Part shown: one piece after another, positions 26,994 to 36,468 of the stretch
Position numbering within the stretch: position 1 is the stretch's first letter
Layout: every line of letters starts with the position of its first letter
Source of the DNA: Saprospira sp. CCB-QB6
Lineage (GTDB): Bacteria; Bacteroidota; Bacteroidia; Chitinophagales; Saprospiraceae
Direction: 5' to 3'
DNA: 64,000 nt
Assembly: GCF_028464065.1 (NCBI RefSeq)
Contig: NZ_CP116808.1
Coordinates: forward strand, 4,059,501 to 4,123,500
Program-made: the position numbers and the translations under genes
Notes under the pieces: generated by a model
What the model saw: only the letters and a program-made list of their open reading frames with translations
What the model was told of the DNA's origin: nothing
Databases searched by the model: none

Positions 26994-27196
26994 TTGGGGC
27001 CCGCGGCCGGCCTATCCGAAGGCTAGCCGGCCGCCGCGCTACGTTTCGGGGCTCGCTGTTACTTGCTTCGCTGCGTCGGCTCCCGTTGGTCGGGTCGCTC
27101 GGCCCTTCGGCGGCTTTGCCGCCGCAGGGCCGAGCAGACCTGCGAGCGGCGAAGCATAGCGGCAGCCAGCTTTGCTGGCTGCGGGCCCCAAAAAAA
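26994..27196. repeat. GC-rich bipartite repeat, copy 8 (forward half fused to reverse half)
   Basis: A forward half (ggggcccgcggccgg to gctcggccc) runs straight into a reverse half (agggccgag to gcgggcccc + A-run) through one gcggctttgccgc hairpin. Both inner ends (ggtctg... and ...gctaggcc) are missing. The forward half also has an inserted segment (ttacttgcttcgctgcgtc and following) that recurs in copy 19. The result is a 200-bp imperfect palindrome in a divergent promoter region. Confidence 0.85.
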
Positions 27197-27261
27197 GAAC
27201 TATCTGTTTATTCTAGAAGTATTGCCCCCAAAAAGCATATTAGCCCAAAGCCCTAAAAAAT

Positions 27262-29859
27262 ATGAGCTCCTTTTACACGAATTCGACTAAAGAGAAAATA
27301 AATTTAGCTTCCAAACCGCTAGCAGAAGGTGGAGAAGGGAAGCTTTTTGCGATCCGAACCCCCAAGCGTTATCAAACTAGTTTGGCCAAAATTTATCATC
27401 CGAACAAACTAGATGAAGGTCGAATAAAAAAAATTTCCTACTTATTAGAACATCCTATTGAGCAAGAGGAGCGGCCTTTTTTTGTTTGGCCACAACAGCT
27501 TTTAAGCGATAAGGAGGGCAAAGGGCGTGGATTTTTGATGCCTTTGGTGGAAGGAAAAAAGTTGGCGCTTTTTTGTTTGCCCAAGTTGCCTAAATCCTTG
27601 GCGACAAATTGGGCGCAGTATGATTTTTCGCATAAAAAAGGGAGAGAAAACCGCTTAAAAGTTGCTTATCAGTTAGCTTATGCTCTTTATCTTTTGCAGC
27701 GGGGCGGAGAATATGTTCTGGTAGATTTTAAGCCCGAAAATATTTTATTGCATGAAAATGGGCAAATTTCTATTGTTGATATTGATTCAATACAGATTTT
27801 GGAAAATGGCGAATTAAAATTTAGGGCGCCAGTGGCTACCCCAGAATTTTCTGCGCCAGAATATTATCGGGGAAAAATTGAGCAGTTTTCTGCTAGCTGG
27901 GATAACTTTGCCTTGGCCGTTATCATTTACAAATTGTTGTTGGGGGTTCATCCTTATGCGGCAACGGCCAAGCAAAAAAATCTGAGCAGTTTACATCAGA
28001 ATATCGAGCGGGGATTATTTGTCCATCATCCTCAGGCCGAAACGCTTTTTGAAGTGCGGCCAAGTCTACATCAGGCTTATTACGAGTTGCCCGAAAAACT
28101 ACAAGCGCTTTTTCAAACTGCTTTTGTGGCGGGACATGAGCGGGCTGAGCTTCGGCCTCGTCCTGAAGATTTTTGTTTAGTGATTGCAGAAGAATTGGAA
28201 GACAAAAGTTTTTATCGGCAATTTTTACAAAAAGATTTAGAGGGAAAATTAGCCAAAGCTTCTTTGGAAAAAGTGGTGATGGCCCTGGAGCAAAGCCCAA
28301 TTCCAGAAAAAATTCTGGGACAAAAAGTCATTCCAGCTCAATTTGCAGAAATCTGTCAATGGGAACTGCCCGAAGCCTTAAATCCGCAACAGGATATTTG
28401 GGTCAAATTGGAGCAAAAAGCCTATGATTTACGCCATAAAAATAAATTGGCGCCTCGTTTACTGCTACTTGCGGCCCTACTTTCTTTTATTTTGCCTCCT
28501 TGCGTTTTTCTTTATATCACTTCTCAGAGAGAGGGGATTAGTAGTTCTGTGGCCTTACTGCTTATGCTTTGGTTCCTTTTAGGATTCCCGCTAATTTTTA
28601 TTCGCTTTGCTATGGGCAATCGGAAAGAAGAGCTTGAAGCAATAGATCTTGTGCAAGACGAGATGATAAAACAAAGAGAGCGATATTTAGCCTATTGGCG
28701 CTTTGCTAAAGAAACAATCCAACCACTTTGGCAAAGTATGCGGTTAAGTTTGAGCAATGAAATTGACGACCTGCGCTCAAAATGGACGAAAGAAACAAAC
28801 ACCATCAAAGAACAACTATCGGCTTTGCTAGATGAAGAAGAAAAAAGTTGGCGGGTGAGTGAAAAACAAATTTTGCCAAAATTGGCCGAGATTCATCCTC
28901 TGCTCCAAAATGTTTCGTCTATAGCCGAGGCCGAGAAGCGTTTGCAAGAAGCTGAAGAAAATGCTTTAGCTAAATTGCAGACGCAAACCTTTGAACAGGC
29001 CAATTCGCTGGAGGAATTGTCGGCTAGCGCCTTTAAAAAAACGGCAAAAAAGCTTGAAGAGGCAGTTCAGCAAGTTCAAGAAAATGCCAGAAATGAACGA
29101 TCTAAATTAAGCCATCGCAAAAATAAACAATTAGCCAGTTTAAACGACCAGCTTGAAAAACTAGGCGACATTTCTGCTTTTTTGGTCCAAGAACTAAACT
29201 GGCCCCAAGCCGTCGTTCAAGCTTTTTTGAATGAGCTGCAGCCCTTTGGCTTAGATTACATTAACCTTTGGCAAGCTATAGATGCCAAACAGGCAGCTTT
29301 GATCGGAAAAAGTGAAGTGGTGGTTGATTTGGCCCCTTTTATTCAAAAAGATAGTGATTACCAGGCTTTCCAAAAGCGGTTATTTAAATTTCGTAAGATC
29401 CAAAAAGAGTTTAAGCAATCAGAACGAGAACTGGAAGATCAGTTTGTTTTGGACCAAATTGCTATTGCCAAAAAAGAAAAGGAAGAAATTGCAGCCCTAA
29501 AAGACAAACAGAAAAAACTAGCCCTATTAGGACCTGAAGCAAGGCGAAAACAAGCTATTGAACAATCTAAAGCTGAGTTTAATCAATATTACACGGCTTT
29601 TTTAAAGCAAAAATATGCAGTTTCTCAACAACTACTACAAAAAAGAGAAGCCCAACAAAAAGACTATCAAGCTTTGGCCCAAAGCGTTGAAAGAACCCAG
29701 AAAGATATAGCACTTGCCTATGCACAACTTTTGAAGGAACAAAAATTGGCCAATGAAATGATTTTGGAAGGGTATCGAGAAAAGATTGCATTTTGGGATA
29801 ACCCACAACTCAATAATTTTGAGCACTTAATGAATAAAGCTGAAGAATTGAGGTACTAG
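27262..29859 (+). CDS. Membrane-anchored protein kinase with long coiled coil (YegI/TerY-associated type)
   Basis: 865 residues. The kinase domain (about 15-300) has a Gly-rich loop AEGGEGKLFAI (21-31), K43 in LAKIYHP as the VAIK-type lysine, a catalytic loop VDFKPEN at 154-160 (HRD replaced by V-D-F), IVDIDSIQI at 171-179 for DFG, and APEYYRG as the APE motif. The VDxDS variant is typical of the YegI-like kinases found with PP2C phosphatase and VWA genes. Two membrane segments follow (about 398-418 and 430-452), then about 400 residues of charged coiled coil. No phosphatase or VWA partner is adjacent. Substrate unknown. Confidence 0.78.
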   Translation: MSSFYTNSTKEKINLASKPLAEGGEGKLFAIRTPKRYQTSLAKIYHPNKLDEGRIKKISYLLEHPIEQEERPFFVWPQQLLSDKEGKGRGFLMPLVEGKKLALFCLPKLPKSLATNWAQYDFSHKKGRENRLKVAYQLAYALYLLQRGGEYVLVDFKPENILLHENGQISIVDIDSIQILENGELKFRAPVATPEFSAPEYYRGKIEQFSASWDNFALAVIIYKLLLGVHPYAATAKQKNLSSLHQNIERGLFVHHPQAETLFEVRPSLHQAYYELPEKLQALFQTAFVAGHERAELRPRPEDFCLVIAEELEDKSFYRQFLQKDLEGKLAKASLEKVVMALEQSPIPEKILGQKVIPAQFAEICQWELPEALNPQQDIWVKLEQKAYDLRHKNKLAPRLLLLAALLSFILPPCVFLYITSQREGISSSVALLLMLWFLLGFPLIFIRFAMGNRKEELEAIDLVQDEMIKQRERYLAYWRFAKETIQPLWQSMRLSLSNEIDDLRSKWTKETNTIKEQLSALLDEEEKSWRVSEKQILPKLAEIHPLLQNVSSIAEAEKRLQEAEENALAKLQTQTFEQANSLEELSASAFKKTAKKLEEAVQQVQENARNERSKLSHRKNKQLASLNDQLEKLGDISAFLVQELNWPQAVVQAFLNELQPFGLDYINLWQAIDAKQAALIGKSEVVVDLAPFIQKDSDYQAFQKRLFKFRKIQKEFKQSERELEDQFVLDQIAIAKKEKEEIAALKDKQKKLALLGPEARRKQAIEQSKAEFNQYYTAFLKQKYAVSQQLLQKREAQQKDYQALAQSVERTQKDIALAYAQLLKEQKLANEMILEGYREKIAFWDNPQLNNFEHLMNKAEELRY

Positions 29860-29860
29860 C

Positions 29861-29897
29861 AAAAAAGCCTGTTGATTATGAATCAACAGGCTTTTTT
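29861..29897. terminator. Bidirectional terminator between convergent genes
   Basis: Stem aaaaagcctgttgatt with its perfect complement around atg; A-run on one side and T-run on the other serve both the kinase gene and the minus-strand propeller gene. Confidence 0.93.
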
Positions 29898-29908
29898 GAG
29901 CTTTTCCA

Positions 29909-30988
29909 CTAAAAACGTTCTTGAAAAGATTGTCCATCAAATTGATAGACTTTTCCGTTACTTAAGCCAAAAAGTAAAATTCCATTTTCCTCCTCATAAA
30001 AACTGAGTGGCATTGATGGAGCATCATTTTCAGTGATCTTATAATTTTGAATATTCTTCCCATCAAATCGCCAAAGGTCAGTATCTCGATCAGAAAACCA
30101 AATATTTCCCTTTTGGTCCTCCACAATAAGAAAAACAGATTGCAAGCCTTTATTCTTAGTAAATGCTCTTTTTTCTGTATTTTCTCGAAATGCTTCCATG
30201 GGCATTAACAAGCCTTTTTCTCTTGAAAAATTTAGGACGGTATCACCCTGCATTAACAAAACGCCAATCCCATTATTGCCGATCCACAAGCGTCCTTTTG
30301 AATCTTTCAAAATACTTCTGATGTGCAAGCCCTCCTCTTTTTTAAGGCCCAAAGTTTCATTATCAATTCGCTGAACGCCCTGCCCTTCATAAATAAAAGC
30401 TGCGGCATAAGTAGCCCAATACAAAGCTCCATTTTTTCCTCTAGAAAAATCAGTTAGCGCATAAGCGTTATTCACATCTCGCTTATCCCCCAAAGGAAAA
30501 GCCCAATAGCTTAATTTTTCACCATCGTAGCAATAAGCGCCCTCTTTTGTGTCGGCATTAAACCAAAGGTCAAATTGGCCAAAATCTTTTTCTTTTAGCG
30601 CTGGTTCCCAGCTATTTTCTACTAAGCGAATAATTTTTCCTTGCTCATAACGACATACCCCCTGAGCAGTGCCAAAATAAATTCGGCCCAATTGATCTTC
30701 CTGTATAGAACGAACCTGATTATCGGCCAAGCCCTGATCAACAGTAAAATATTCAACGCTTTTTCCATTATAACGGCAAACGCCCTCCTTATGGCTAGCC
30801 AGCCAATAATTTCCGCTGCGATCCCGATGTATAGCCATAATTGCAGAACTAAACCTTAGCGGCTGCTGAGCTGAGGATGCAACAGCTGTTGTTTTTTCTG
30901 CTTTGCTGCTGGGCACTTTCTGTTCTGCGCAAGAAAAATTTCGGCAGAGCAAAAAAGAAAGACCAATTATTTGAGCTGTTTTTTTCAT
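29909..30988 (-). CDS. Beta-propeller lipoprotein (Reg_prop-like)
   Basis: 359 residues. MKKTAQIIGLSFLLCRNFSC gives a lipoprotein-type signal with the Cys at residue 20. The rest contains repeated strands of the two-component-regulator propeller kind: DRSGNYWLASHKEGVCRYNG, DQLGRIYFGTAQGVCRYE, DSKGRLWIGNNGIGVLL, DQKGNIWFSDRDTDLWRF. These are periplasmic sensor blades normally at the N-terminus of hybrid histidine kinases; here they stand alone. I took the Met at 30988; codons further upstream come from repeat copy 9. Ligand and role unknown. Confidence 0.8.
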   Translation of the reverse strand: MKKTAQIIGLSFLLCRNFSCAEQKVPSSKAEKTTAVASSAQQPLRFSSAIMAIHRDRSGNYWLASHKEGVCRYNGKSVEYFTVDQGLADNQVRSIQEDQLGRIYFGTAQGVCRYEQGKIIRLVENSWEPALKEKDFGQFDLWFNADTKEGAYCYDGEKLSYWAFPLGDKRDVNNAYALTDFSRGKNGALYWATYAAAFIYEGQGVQRIDNETLGLKKEEGLHIRSILKDSKGRLWIGNNGIGVLLMQGDTVLNFSREKGLLMPMEAFRENTEKRAFTKNKGLQSVFLIVEDQKGNIWFSDRDTDLWRFDGKNIQNYKITENDAPSMPLSFYEEENGILLFGLSNGKVYQFDGQSFQERF

Positions 30989-30992
30989 TTTA

Positions 30993-31129
30993 TTTTTTTG
31001 GGGCTTGCCCGCCCTTCGGGCGGGCCGGGCTGTGTCAGGGCTCGCAGGTCTGCTCGGCCCTGCGCAAAATTCGCTACGCTCATTTTGCTGGGTCTGCGGC
31101 TGCGCCGCCCCCCTTTCCATCCCTAAGCC
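30993..31129 (+). repeat. GC-rich bipartite repeat, copy 9 (forward)
   Basis: Outer end ggggcttgcccgcccttcgg, gccgggctgtgtc, core ctcggccct, ggtctgcggctgcgccgcc, inner end tccatccctaagcc. It lies five bases from the start codon of the propeller gene and therefore covers its promoter region. Confidence 0.88.
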
Positions 31130-31156
31130 AACATGAGGCGATCAGAAAAGTTAACC

Positions 31157-32995
31157 TTAAGGAATATATAAACGGATTGCTCTTTTTTCGAGTCGACCAT
31201 CATAACTTATTTCCAGAAGATAATCTCCTGCTTTTAGTCCCTGAATATTGAGTTGAACCTCTTGCCTGCCTGCACCTAAAGCCATTTTATAGCGTCTTTG
31301 GCTATTTCGGTTCACATCAAAAAGCTCAAAGCGAACGGCTTCCTCTGCCTTATGCAAAGCAAGGTTAATGGGTAAATGTTTGCGCAATAAATTCACGGAT
31401 AAGAGTGGAATGCGTTCTTCATTTTCTTGGCTAGCTTTAACCAGGAGCTCTTGGCGATCTAATAATTCACCATCTTCATCTAAAACCGAAATGCGATAAT
31501 AAGATTGTTGGCTCAAGGGACGCTGTTGAATATCGGCAAACTCGTAGTGGTTGGGTAATTCCTCTGAAGGGCCAGCTCCTTCTAGTTCTGCCAGAGTAGA
31601 CCAATAAATTTTATTGTGTGAATGCTGAATCAGAAAGCGATAATTATGGCCTTCATATTTGCAGGCCCAAAATAAGCGCAGGCGTTGTTGTTCTGCCTTG
31701 GCGCTTAGTTCCATCAAAGCTGTTTTGGCCTTATCGGTAGGTGGTTGATAACGCAATAAATAATTATTGGCCAGGTCAATATGCTCTTCTTGCTGAGGTT
31801 GCCAAAGCATAATATTTTTGGGCATGCTAAAGCGGCTATCATCATCTAAAAAGCCAATTAGGCTAGCATTATCTGATTTAACAGTGCGAATTTCGATATT
31901 TTCTAGGCTGACAAACAACCATTTCACTTGGTTGAGTTTGCCTGCGGCTCTGGTCCAACTTTTTGTATCATCGGCGTTGCGGAGTGGGGCTCCCCAGCCG
32001 CCTTCACCTATATAAACCACTCCATTTTTATCATCGCGGATAAAACCTTCTTCATGGCCTTGCTCTTGACTGTAGCGAATGGGCCAAGTGTATTTAGAAG
32101 TATGCGAATCGCATTCTAGGGCCAATTGTACTCCATAGCGCTCAAATAAAGGCGCCCAAGCCTTGGCCAATTCTTCTTTTTCTGATTTGCGTTTTACATG
32201 TGGGCGCATAGGATGATGATATTGGGCGAATCGCCAAGCATGATCCTGATGAGCGGCCAAATCTTCGGCTAACCAATCGGCTTGCAAGCCTGCTGCGGGC
32301 ATCATGCTATTCAGGGTATATAAGCGCATGAGGTTGCCGCCTAAACTCAAAGCGTAATAAGCTTTGGGGTTGGGCAAATCAAATAACTTATACAAAGTTT
32401 CATTAGAAAGCTCATGATTTCCTCTGGCCACCACCATAGCGGTTATTCTGCCTTCAGGGGTAATCGTTTCTTGCCAATCATCTAACCAACCCTGCCATTG
32501 TTTGGGCGTGCCCAAAGCGGTCATATCGCCATCAAAAACTACTAAATGCGGGTGCAATCGGGCCACCAAACGGTTGGCATTTATTCTGGCCGCCTGATAA
32601 TTTCTAGAATCTCCTCCAGCTACAATAGATAAGCGTTCTTTGGGAGAACTAGGTAAAGTTTTGAACGAATAGCGTTGGCCGCAGCCTTCCTCATCGCAAA
32701 CTACAAAATAGTAGTTAGTATTGGGTTGCAAATTGGCTAAGCGGGCGAAATAAGTCAGCATTCCCTTTACCTGATAGCTTTTTTGGGGGATTTGTTTGAG
32801 GGGATAAGCTTTGGCCTTTTGGCCCAAATCCTTGGGACCATAATAAAGGACGGGCGCCTTGCCAGAAACTTGTTCCCAACCGATACTAATACTTTGGCTA
32901 GGATCTTGGCGCAAAACGGCGCGAAAACGGATGGGCTTGGCCCAAGAAAAGGAAAAACTGAAGAGAAAAAAGAAAATTAAACTATATCGCATCAT
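31157..32995 (-). CDS. Secreted purple acid phosphatase-like metallophosphoesterase
   Basis: 612 residues. Signal peptide (MMRYSLIFFFLFSFSFSWA), a fibronectin-like N-terminal domain (about 20-115, VKGMLTYFARLANLQPNTNYYF), then the metallophosphoesterase core with GGDSRN (about 128), VVFDGDMTALG (about 155), ARGNHE (about 192), QYHHPMRPH (about 260) and CDSHTSKY (about 295, in place of GHxHxY). The C-terminal 80 residues (FELFDVN, IQGLKAGDYLLEISYDG) resemble a degenerate type IX sorting domain. The enzyme should release phosphate from organic esters outside the cytoplasm. It is bracketed by matching repeat copies 9 and 10. Confidence 0.88.
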   Translation of the reverse strand: MMRYSLIFFFLFSFSFSWAKPIRFRAVLRQDPSQSISIGWEQVSGKAPVLYYGPKDLGQKAKAYPLKQIPQKSYQVKGMLTYFARLANLQPNTNYYFVVCDEEGCGQRYSFKTLPSSPKERLSIVAGGDSRNYQAARINANRLVARLHPHLVVFDGDMTALGTPKQWQGWLDDWQETITPEGRITAMVVARGNHELSNETLYKLFDLPNPKAYYALSLGGNLMRLYTLNSMMPAAGLQADWLAEDLAAHQDHAWRFAQYHHPMRPHVKRKSEKEELAKAWAPLFERYGVQLALECDSHTSKYTWPIRYSQEQGHEEGFIRDDKNGVVYIGEGGWGAPLRNADDTKSWTRAAGKLNQVKWLFVSLENIEIRTVKSDNASLIGFLDDDSRFSMPKNIMLWQPQQEEHIDLANNYLLRYQPPTDKAKTALMELSAKAEQQRLRLFWACKYEGHNYRFLIQHSHNKIYWSTLAELEGAGPSEELPNHYEFADIQQRPLSQQSYYRISVLDEDGELLDRQELLVKASQENEERIPLLSVNLLRKHLPINLALHKAEEAVRFELFDVNRNSQRRYKMALGAGRQEVQLNIQGLKAGDYLLEISYDGRLEKRAIRLYIP

Positions 32996-33042
32996 TTGAT
33001 TTTTATTGAACGATTTTTTGCGTCTGGAGGCGAGCGCAGCGC

Positions 33043-33172
33043 CGGCTTAGGGATGGAAAGGGGTGGCCGAAGGCCAGACCCAAGTTTTTGAGCGCAGCGA
33101 AAAAACTGCAGGGCCGAGCGAGCAGCGAGCCCCGACACAGCCCGGCCCGCCAGAGGCGGGCAAGCCCCAAAT
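33043..33172 (-). repeat. GC-rich bipartite repeat, copy 10 (reverse)
   Basis: Inner end ggcttagggatgg, core agggccgag, gacacagcccggc, outer end gcgggcaagcccc. Both ends match copy 9, so the two form an inverted pair around the phosphatase gene. Confidence 0.88.
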
Positions 33173-33200
33173 TATCCACAAAGGTAGTCAAAAACGCATA

Positions 33201-33238
33201 AAAAAACCCAAGTGCTTGAGTTTAGCGCTTGGGTTTAA
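33201..33238 (-). terminator. Terminator of the bacilliredoxin gene
   Basis: Minus strand: aaacccaagcgct stem with agcacttgggttt (one mismatch) followed by a T-run. Confidence 0.82.
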
Positions 33239-33254
33239 GAGGCCAAAAGAAGGC

Positions 33255-33674
33255 TTAGTCGCAAAAGCGTTCGATAGCGGCCTTAAGGTTAGCGGCGATC
33301 ATTTCGGCCGTACTGCCCTCGATATGGTGACGCTCTAGGAAGTGTACCAATTTGCCATCTTTGAACAAAGCCACAGAAGGCGAAGAGGGAGGATAAGGCA
33401 ACATAAATTGGCGGGCTGTGTCTACGGCTTCTTTATGTACACCGGCAAAAACGGTAACGGCTTCGGTGGGTTGCTTAGTTGCTTGCGCTAGGGCTAATTT
33501 TACGCCTGGGCGGGCATTACCCGCGGCGCAGCCACAGACAGAATTGACCACGACCAAAGCTGTTCCTGTTTTTTGGCCCAAAATAGCCTTTACGTCTTCA
33601 GCAGTTTCAAGACCTTTGAAGCCATGATCGGTAAGGTCTTTGGCCATAGGTGCAGTCAGATGTTCTGGATACAT
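33255..33674 (-). CDS. Bacilliredoxin (BrxA/BrxB, YphP family)
   Basis: 139 residues, family length. These proteins remove bacillithiol from mixed disulfides on proteins. The signature C-G-C within NSVCGCAAGNARPG is at about residues 44-57, PYPPSSPSVALFKDGK is near 100, and the closing helix ends with IERFCD. I chose the Met of MYPEHLTAPMAKDL (33674), the normal start, over an in-frame Met 15 codons upstream. Confidence 0.93.
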   Translation of the reverse strand: MYPEHLTAPMAKDLTDHGFKGLETAEDVKAILGQKTGTALVVVNSVCGCAAGNARPGVKLALAQATKQPTEAVTVFAGVHKEAVDTARQFMLPYPPSSPSVALFKDGKLVHFLERHHIEGSTAEMIAANLKAAIERFCD

Positions 33675-33749
33675 ACGATTATTATTTTCGATTGAATAAT
33701 ATTTAATTGGAGAGGGCAAAGATAGGAAAGATGTGCTAAAAATTGCCCT

Positions 33750-35411
33750 TTATTCTGTTTTCAAACCCTTAACGGCAGCTAAAACCACGGGATCTTTTTC
33801 AGCCATTGCTTTATAGAAATAGGCTTCGCCAAACAATTGTTCGGCTAGATAGCCTTTAATGTAGCGTTTGAGGCTGGCTTGACTTTTTTGCCAAGCTGCG
33901 GGGTCTAGTTCCAATTCCTTTTGTTCGACCAAATACTCTTTAAAGGCCTGCATAAGTTGAGTTGGAGGTTGATAATTTCTGAGAAAATCATCTGCTTTTT
34001 GTCCTTCAAAGGCTTTAAAATGTTGGTCGAGATAGCGATAAACGAAAGCGGGTAGATTAAAGCGGGCATTGACATAAAAATCGTTGCGGTTGAGGCTATC
34101 TAGGGGAACAAAAACATCGGGGATAATTCCGCCGCCGCCATAGACTAAGCGACCGCCTGTAGTTTTGTATACCGTAGAGTCTAGGATTTTAATGCTATCT
34201 TCTTCATAAAGTTCACCCGATTTCAGGCGACTTTCAAAATCTTGATCATAGCTTTCTTCATCGCCTTTTTTATAGGGACGTTGAATGAGGCGGCCAGAGG
34301 GGGTATAATAGCGGGCAACGGTAAGGCGAAGTGCAGATTCATCACTTAGGCCATATTGTTCTTGGACCAAGCCTTTACCAAAAGAGCGGCGACCGACAAT
34401 AATTCCACGGTCATTATCTTGAATAGCGCCTGCCATAATTTCTGAAGCAGAGGCAGAGCCTTCATCGATCAAAACGGCAACTCGGCCCACTTTAAAAAAG
34501 CTACGGCCTGTAGATTTATATTCTTTGCGTTTGTAGCTGCGTCCTTCCGTATAGACCAAAAGTCGTTTATCTTTAAACAATTGGTTGAGGATTTCTGTCG
34601 CTTCTTTGAGGTAACCGCCTGGATTTTGGCGCAGATCGATCACTAGATTCTCCATGCCCTCCTTTTCTACCAAAGGCTCTAGGGCCTCCATAAACTCCTT
34701 ATAAGTTTTGCTACTAAAGCGACTAATTTTGATATAGCCCGTTTTATCGTCCCACATAAAACCAGCATCTACACTTTTGACGGGAATTTCACCTCTTTTA
34801 ATGACTATTTTTAGGGGTTGGGCTTCTCCTCTTCTTAGTACGGTAACCTCTACGCTTGAGCCTGCGGGTCCTTTGAGGCGTTTAACGATATCTTCATTAT
34901 CTAACTTTTGGCCCGCAAAAAGGCTATCATTTACGCGTAGAAATTTATCGCCTACTTTTAGGCCGGCTTGATCGGCTGGGCCTTCTTTGAGGACTGTCGT
35001 AATCGAGACGGTATCATCTAAAAGGAAAAATTCTACGCCAATGCCCTCAAAGTTCCCTTCTAGCGATTCGTTAACAGCTTGTAATTTTTGGCTGGGAATA
35101 TAATTAGAGTGCGGATCGAGTTGATCGAGGATCGCCTTAATAGCAGCATCCTCTAATTCTTCTAGTTCTACCCCTTCTAAATAACGAGCATCAACAAAGC
35201 GCAGCACCTCCTCTACTTTTCCGTTAAAGTGGCCAATTTCGGCAGTATGTGGACTATCTTGATCAAACTGATAACTTGCGCGACTAGACTGACGCAAAAG
35301 CAGGCCCATATAAACACCTAAAGCCAGCGAGAGTCCAATAAGAGCGGGGAGCCAAATTTGAACCTTTTGTAAGAAAGAAAGAGGACTGTTGGAAGAATTG
35401 TGCTGAGACAT
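33750..35411 (-). CDS. C-terminal processing peptidase, S41 family
   Basis: 553 residues. One N-terminal membrane anchor (WLPALIGLSLALGVYMGLLL), then an N-terminal helical region, a PDZ domain (about 105-185, IGVEFFLLDDTVSI, GLKVGDKFLRVND), and the S41 catalytic core with the Ser in DEGSASASEIMAGA (about 330-342) and the Lys in RSFGKGLVQ (about 356-364), a Ser-Lys dyad. It cleaves periplasmic proteins at the C-terminus. I chose 35411 rather than an in-frame Met 21 codons further up because it gives the usual short cytoplasmic tail before the anchor. Confidence 0.93.
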   Translation of the reverse strand: MSQHNSSNSPLSFLQKVQIWLPALIGLSLALGVYMGLLLRQSSRASYQFDQDSPHTAEIGHFNGKVEEVLRFVDARYLEGVELEELEDAAIKAILDQLDPHSNYIPSQKLQAVNESLEGNFEGIGVEFFLLDDTVSITTVLKEGPADQAGLKVGDKFLRVNDSLFAGQKLDNEDIVKRLKGPAGSSVEVTVLRRGEAQPLKIVIKRGEIPVKSVDAGFMWDDKTGYIKISRFSSKTYKEFMEALEPLVEKEGMENLVIDLRQNPGGYLKEATEILNQLFKDKRLLVYTEGRSYKRKEYKSTGRSFFKVGRVAVLIDEGSASASEIMAGAIQDNDRGIIVGRRSFGKGLVQEQYGLSDESALRLTVARYYTPSGRLIQRPYKKGDEESYDQDFESRLKSGELYEEDSIKILDSTVYKTTGGRLVYGGGGIIPDVFVPLDSLNRNDFYVNARFNLPAFVYRYLDQHFKAFEGQKADDFLRNYQPPTQLMQAFKEYLVEQKELELDPAAWQKSQASLKRYIKGYLAEQLFGEAYFYKAMAEKDPVVLAAVKGLKTE

Positions 35412-35611
35412 AAATGATTTGAGATGAGGGTGGAAAACTATTTTGCCCAAAAAATGAGTCTGTCCATAGAACAAGGAAAGCTAAAAACAGTTCTTTCCGA
35501 AGCAAAGCACAAAGAAAATGAAAAAAGCCCTATTTTTTTATGCTAAAATTTATAATTTCGGCAGCTTTTTGTGTTTTTCTCATCCAAAACTTAACTTAAC
35601 CCCTTGAACCT

Positions 35612-36457
35612 ATGCACCTAATAGCCGATAGTGGATCGACAAAAACGGATTGGTATTTTTTAGCCTCGAATGGTCGCTATCAACTGTTTCAGGCTGCTGG
35701 GATGAATCCCGTAACTTATAGCCATTTAGAGTTAAAAAAAGCCATTCAAGAAGTTTTAGAGCAGTTTTCCTGCGCCTCTATCCAACAAATCTCTTTCTAT
35801 GGAGCGGGCTGCGCTGCTGAAGAAGCAGCCGATAAAATGCAACAGCTACTAGCCGAAGCTTTTCCCAAATGTTCTAATATAGAAGTAAAGTCTGACTTAT
35901 GGGCTACAATTCGGGCCTTTGGCAAGCCGGTTCAGCCTGGGTTTTACTGCATTTTGGGTACAGGCAGCAATGCCTGCTTCTTTGATGGCGAACGCTTGGT
36001 CCAACTACGCCCCTCTTTGGGCTATTTATTAGGCGACGAAGGCAGTGCCAATGCCTTGGGGCGGCAACTGATTAAAGACTACTTGTATAAAGTGATGCCA
36101 AGCTCCTTAGCCCAAGCTTTTGCCCAACAATTCCCAATAGTTCAAGCGCCAAATTTTATTGCCCAACTTTATGCTCAAGAACGTCCAAATGCTTTTTTGG
36201 GACAGTTTTCTCGTTTTTTATCCCAAAATCGACAAACTAATTACATTGAAAAAGCCTTAAAATATCATTTTTCAGACTTTATCTGCCAACAGCTGCTTAT
36301 ATTTGAGGCTGCAAAAAACTACCCCATTCATTTTACAGGCAGCATAGCTGCTGTCTTTGAGCCTGAATTACAAGCTGCACTTTCCGCAGCCCAACTTCAG
36401 CGGGCAAAAATATTGGCCAGCCCGCTTCCCAAGCTGCTCCATTATCACCTGACTTAA
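35612..36457 (+). CDS. BadF/BadG-type ATPase, N-acetylglucosamine kinase-like
   Basis: 281 residues of the ASKHA fold. The N-terminal phosphate-binding motif is ADSGSTKTDWYFL (residues 5-17), FYGAGCAAEE is near 68-77, and the second phosphate site is GTGSNACFFDG near 115-125. LGDEGSANALGRQLI near 140 follows the G-x-G-S form of GlcNAc kinases of Bacteroidota (COG2971). It phosphorylates an amino sugar, probably GlcNAc from cell-wall or chitin turnover; the substrate is inferred. It is followed 11 bases later by an Lrp/AsnC regulator on the same strand. Confidence 0.85.
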   Translation: MHLIADSGSTKTDWYFLASNGRYQLFQAAGMNPVTYSHLELKKAIQEVLEQFSCASIQQISFYGAGCAAEEAADKMQQLLAEAFPKCSNIEVKSDLWATIRAFGKPVQPGFYCILGTGSNACFFDGERLVQLRPSLGYLLGDEGSANALGRQLIKDYLYKVMPSSLAQAFAQQFPIVQAPNFIAQLYAQERPNAFLGQFSRFLSQNRQTNYIEKALKYHFSDFICQQLLIFEAAKNYPIHFTGSIAAVFEPELQAALSAAQLQRAKILASPLPKLLHYHLT

Positions 36458-36468
36458 AGAACTAACCG

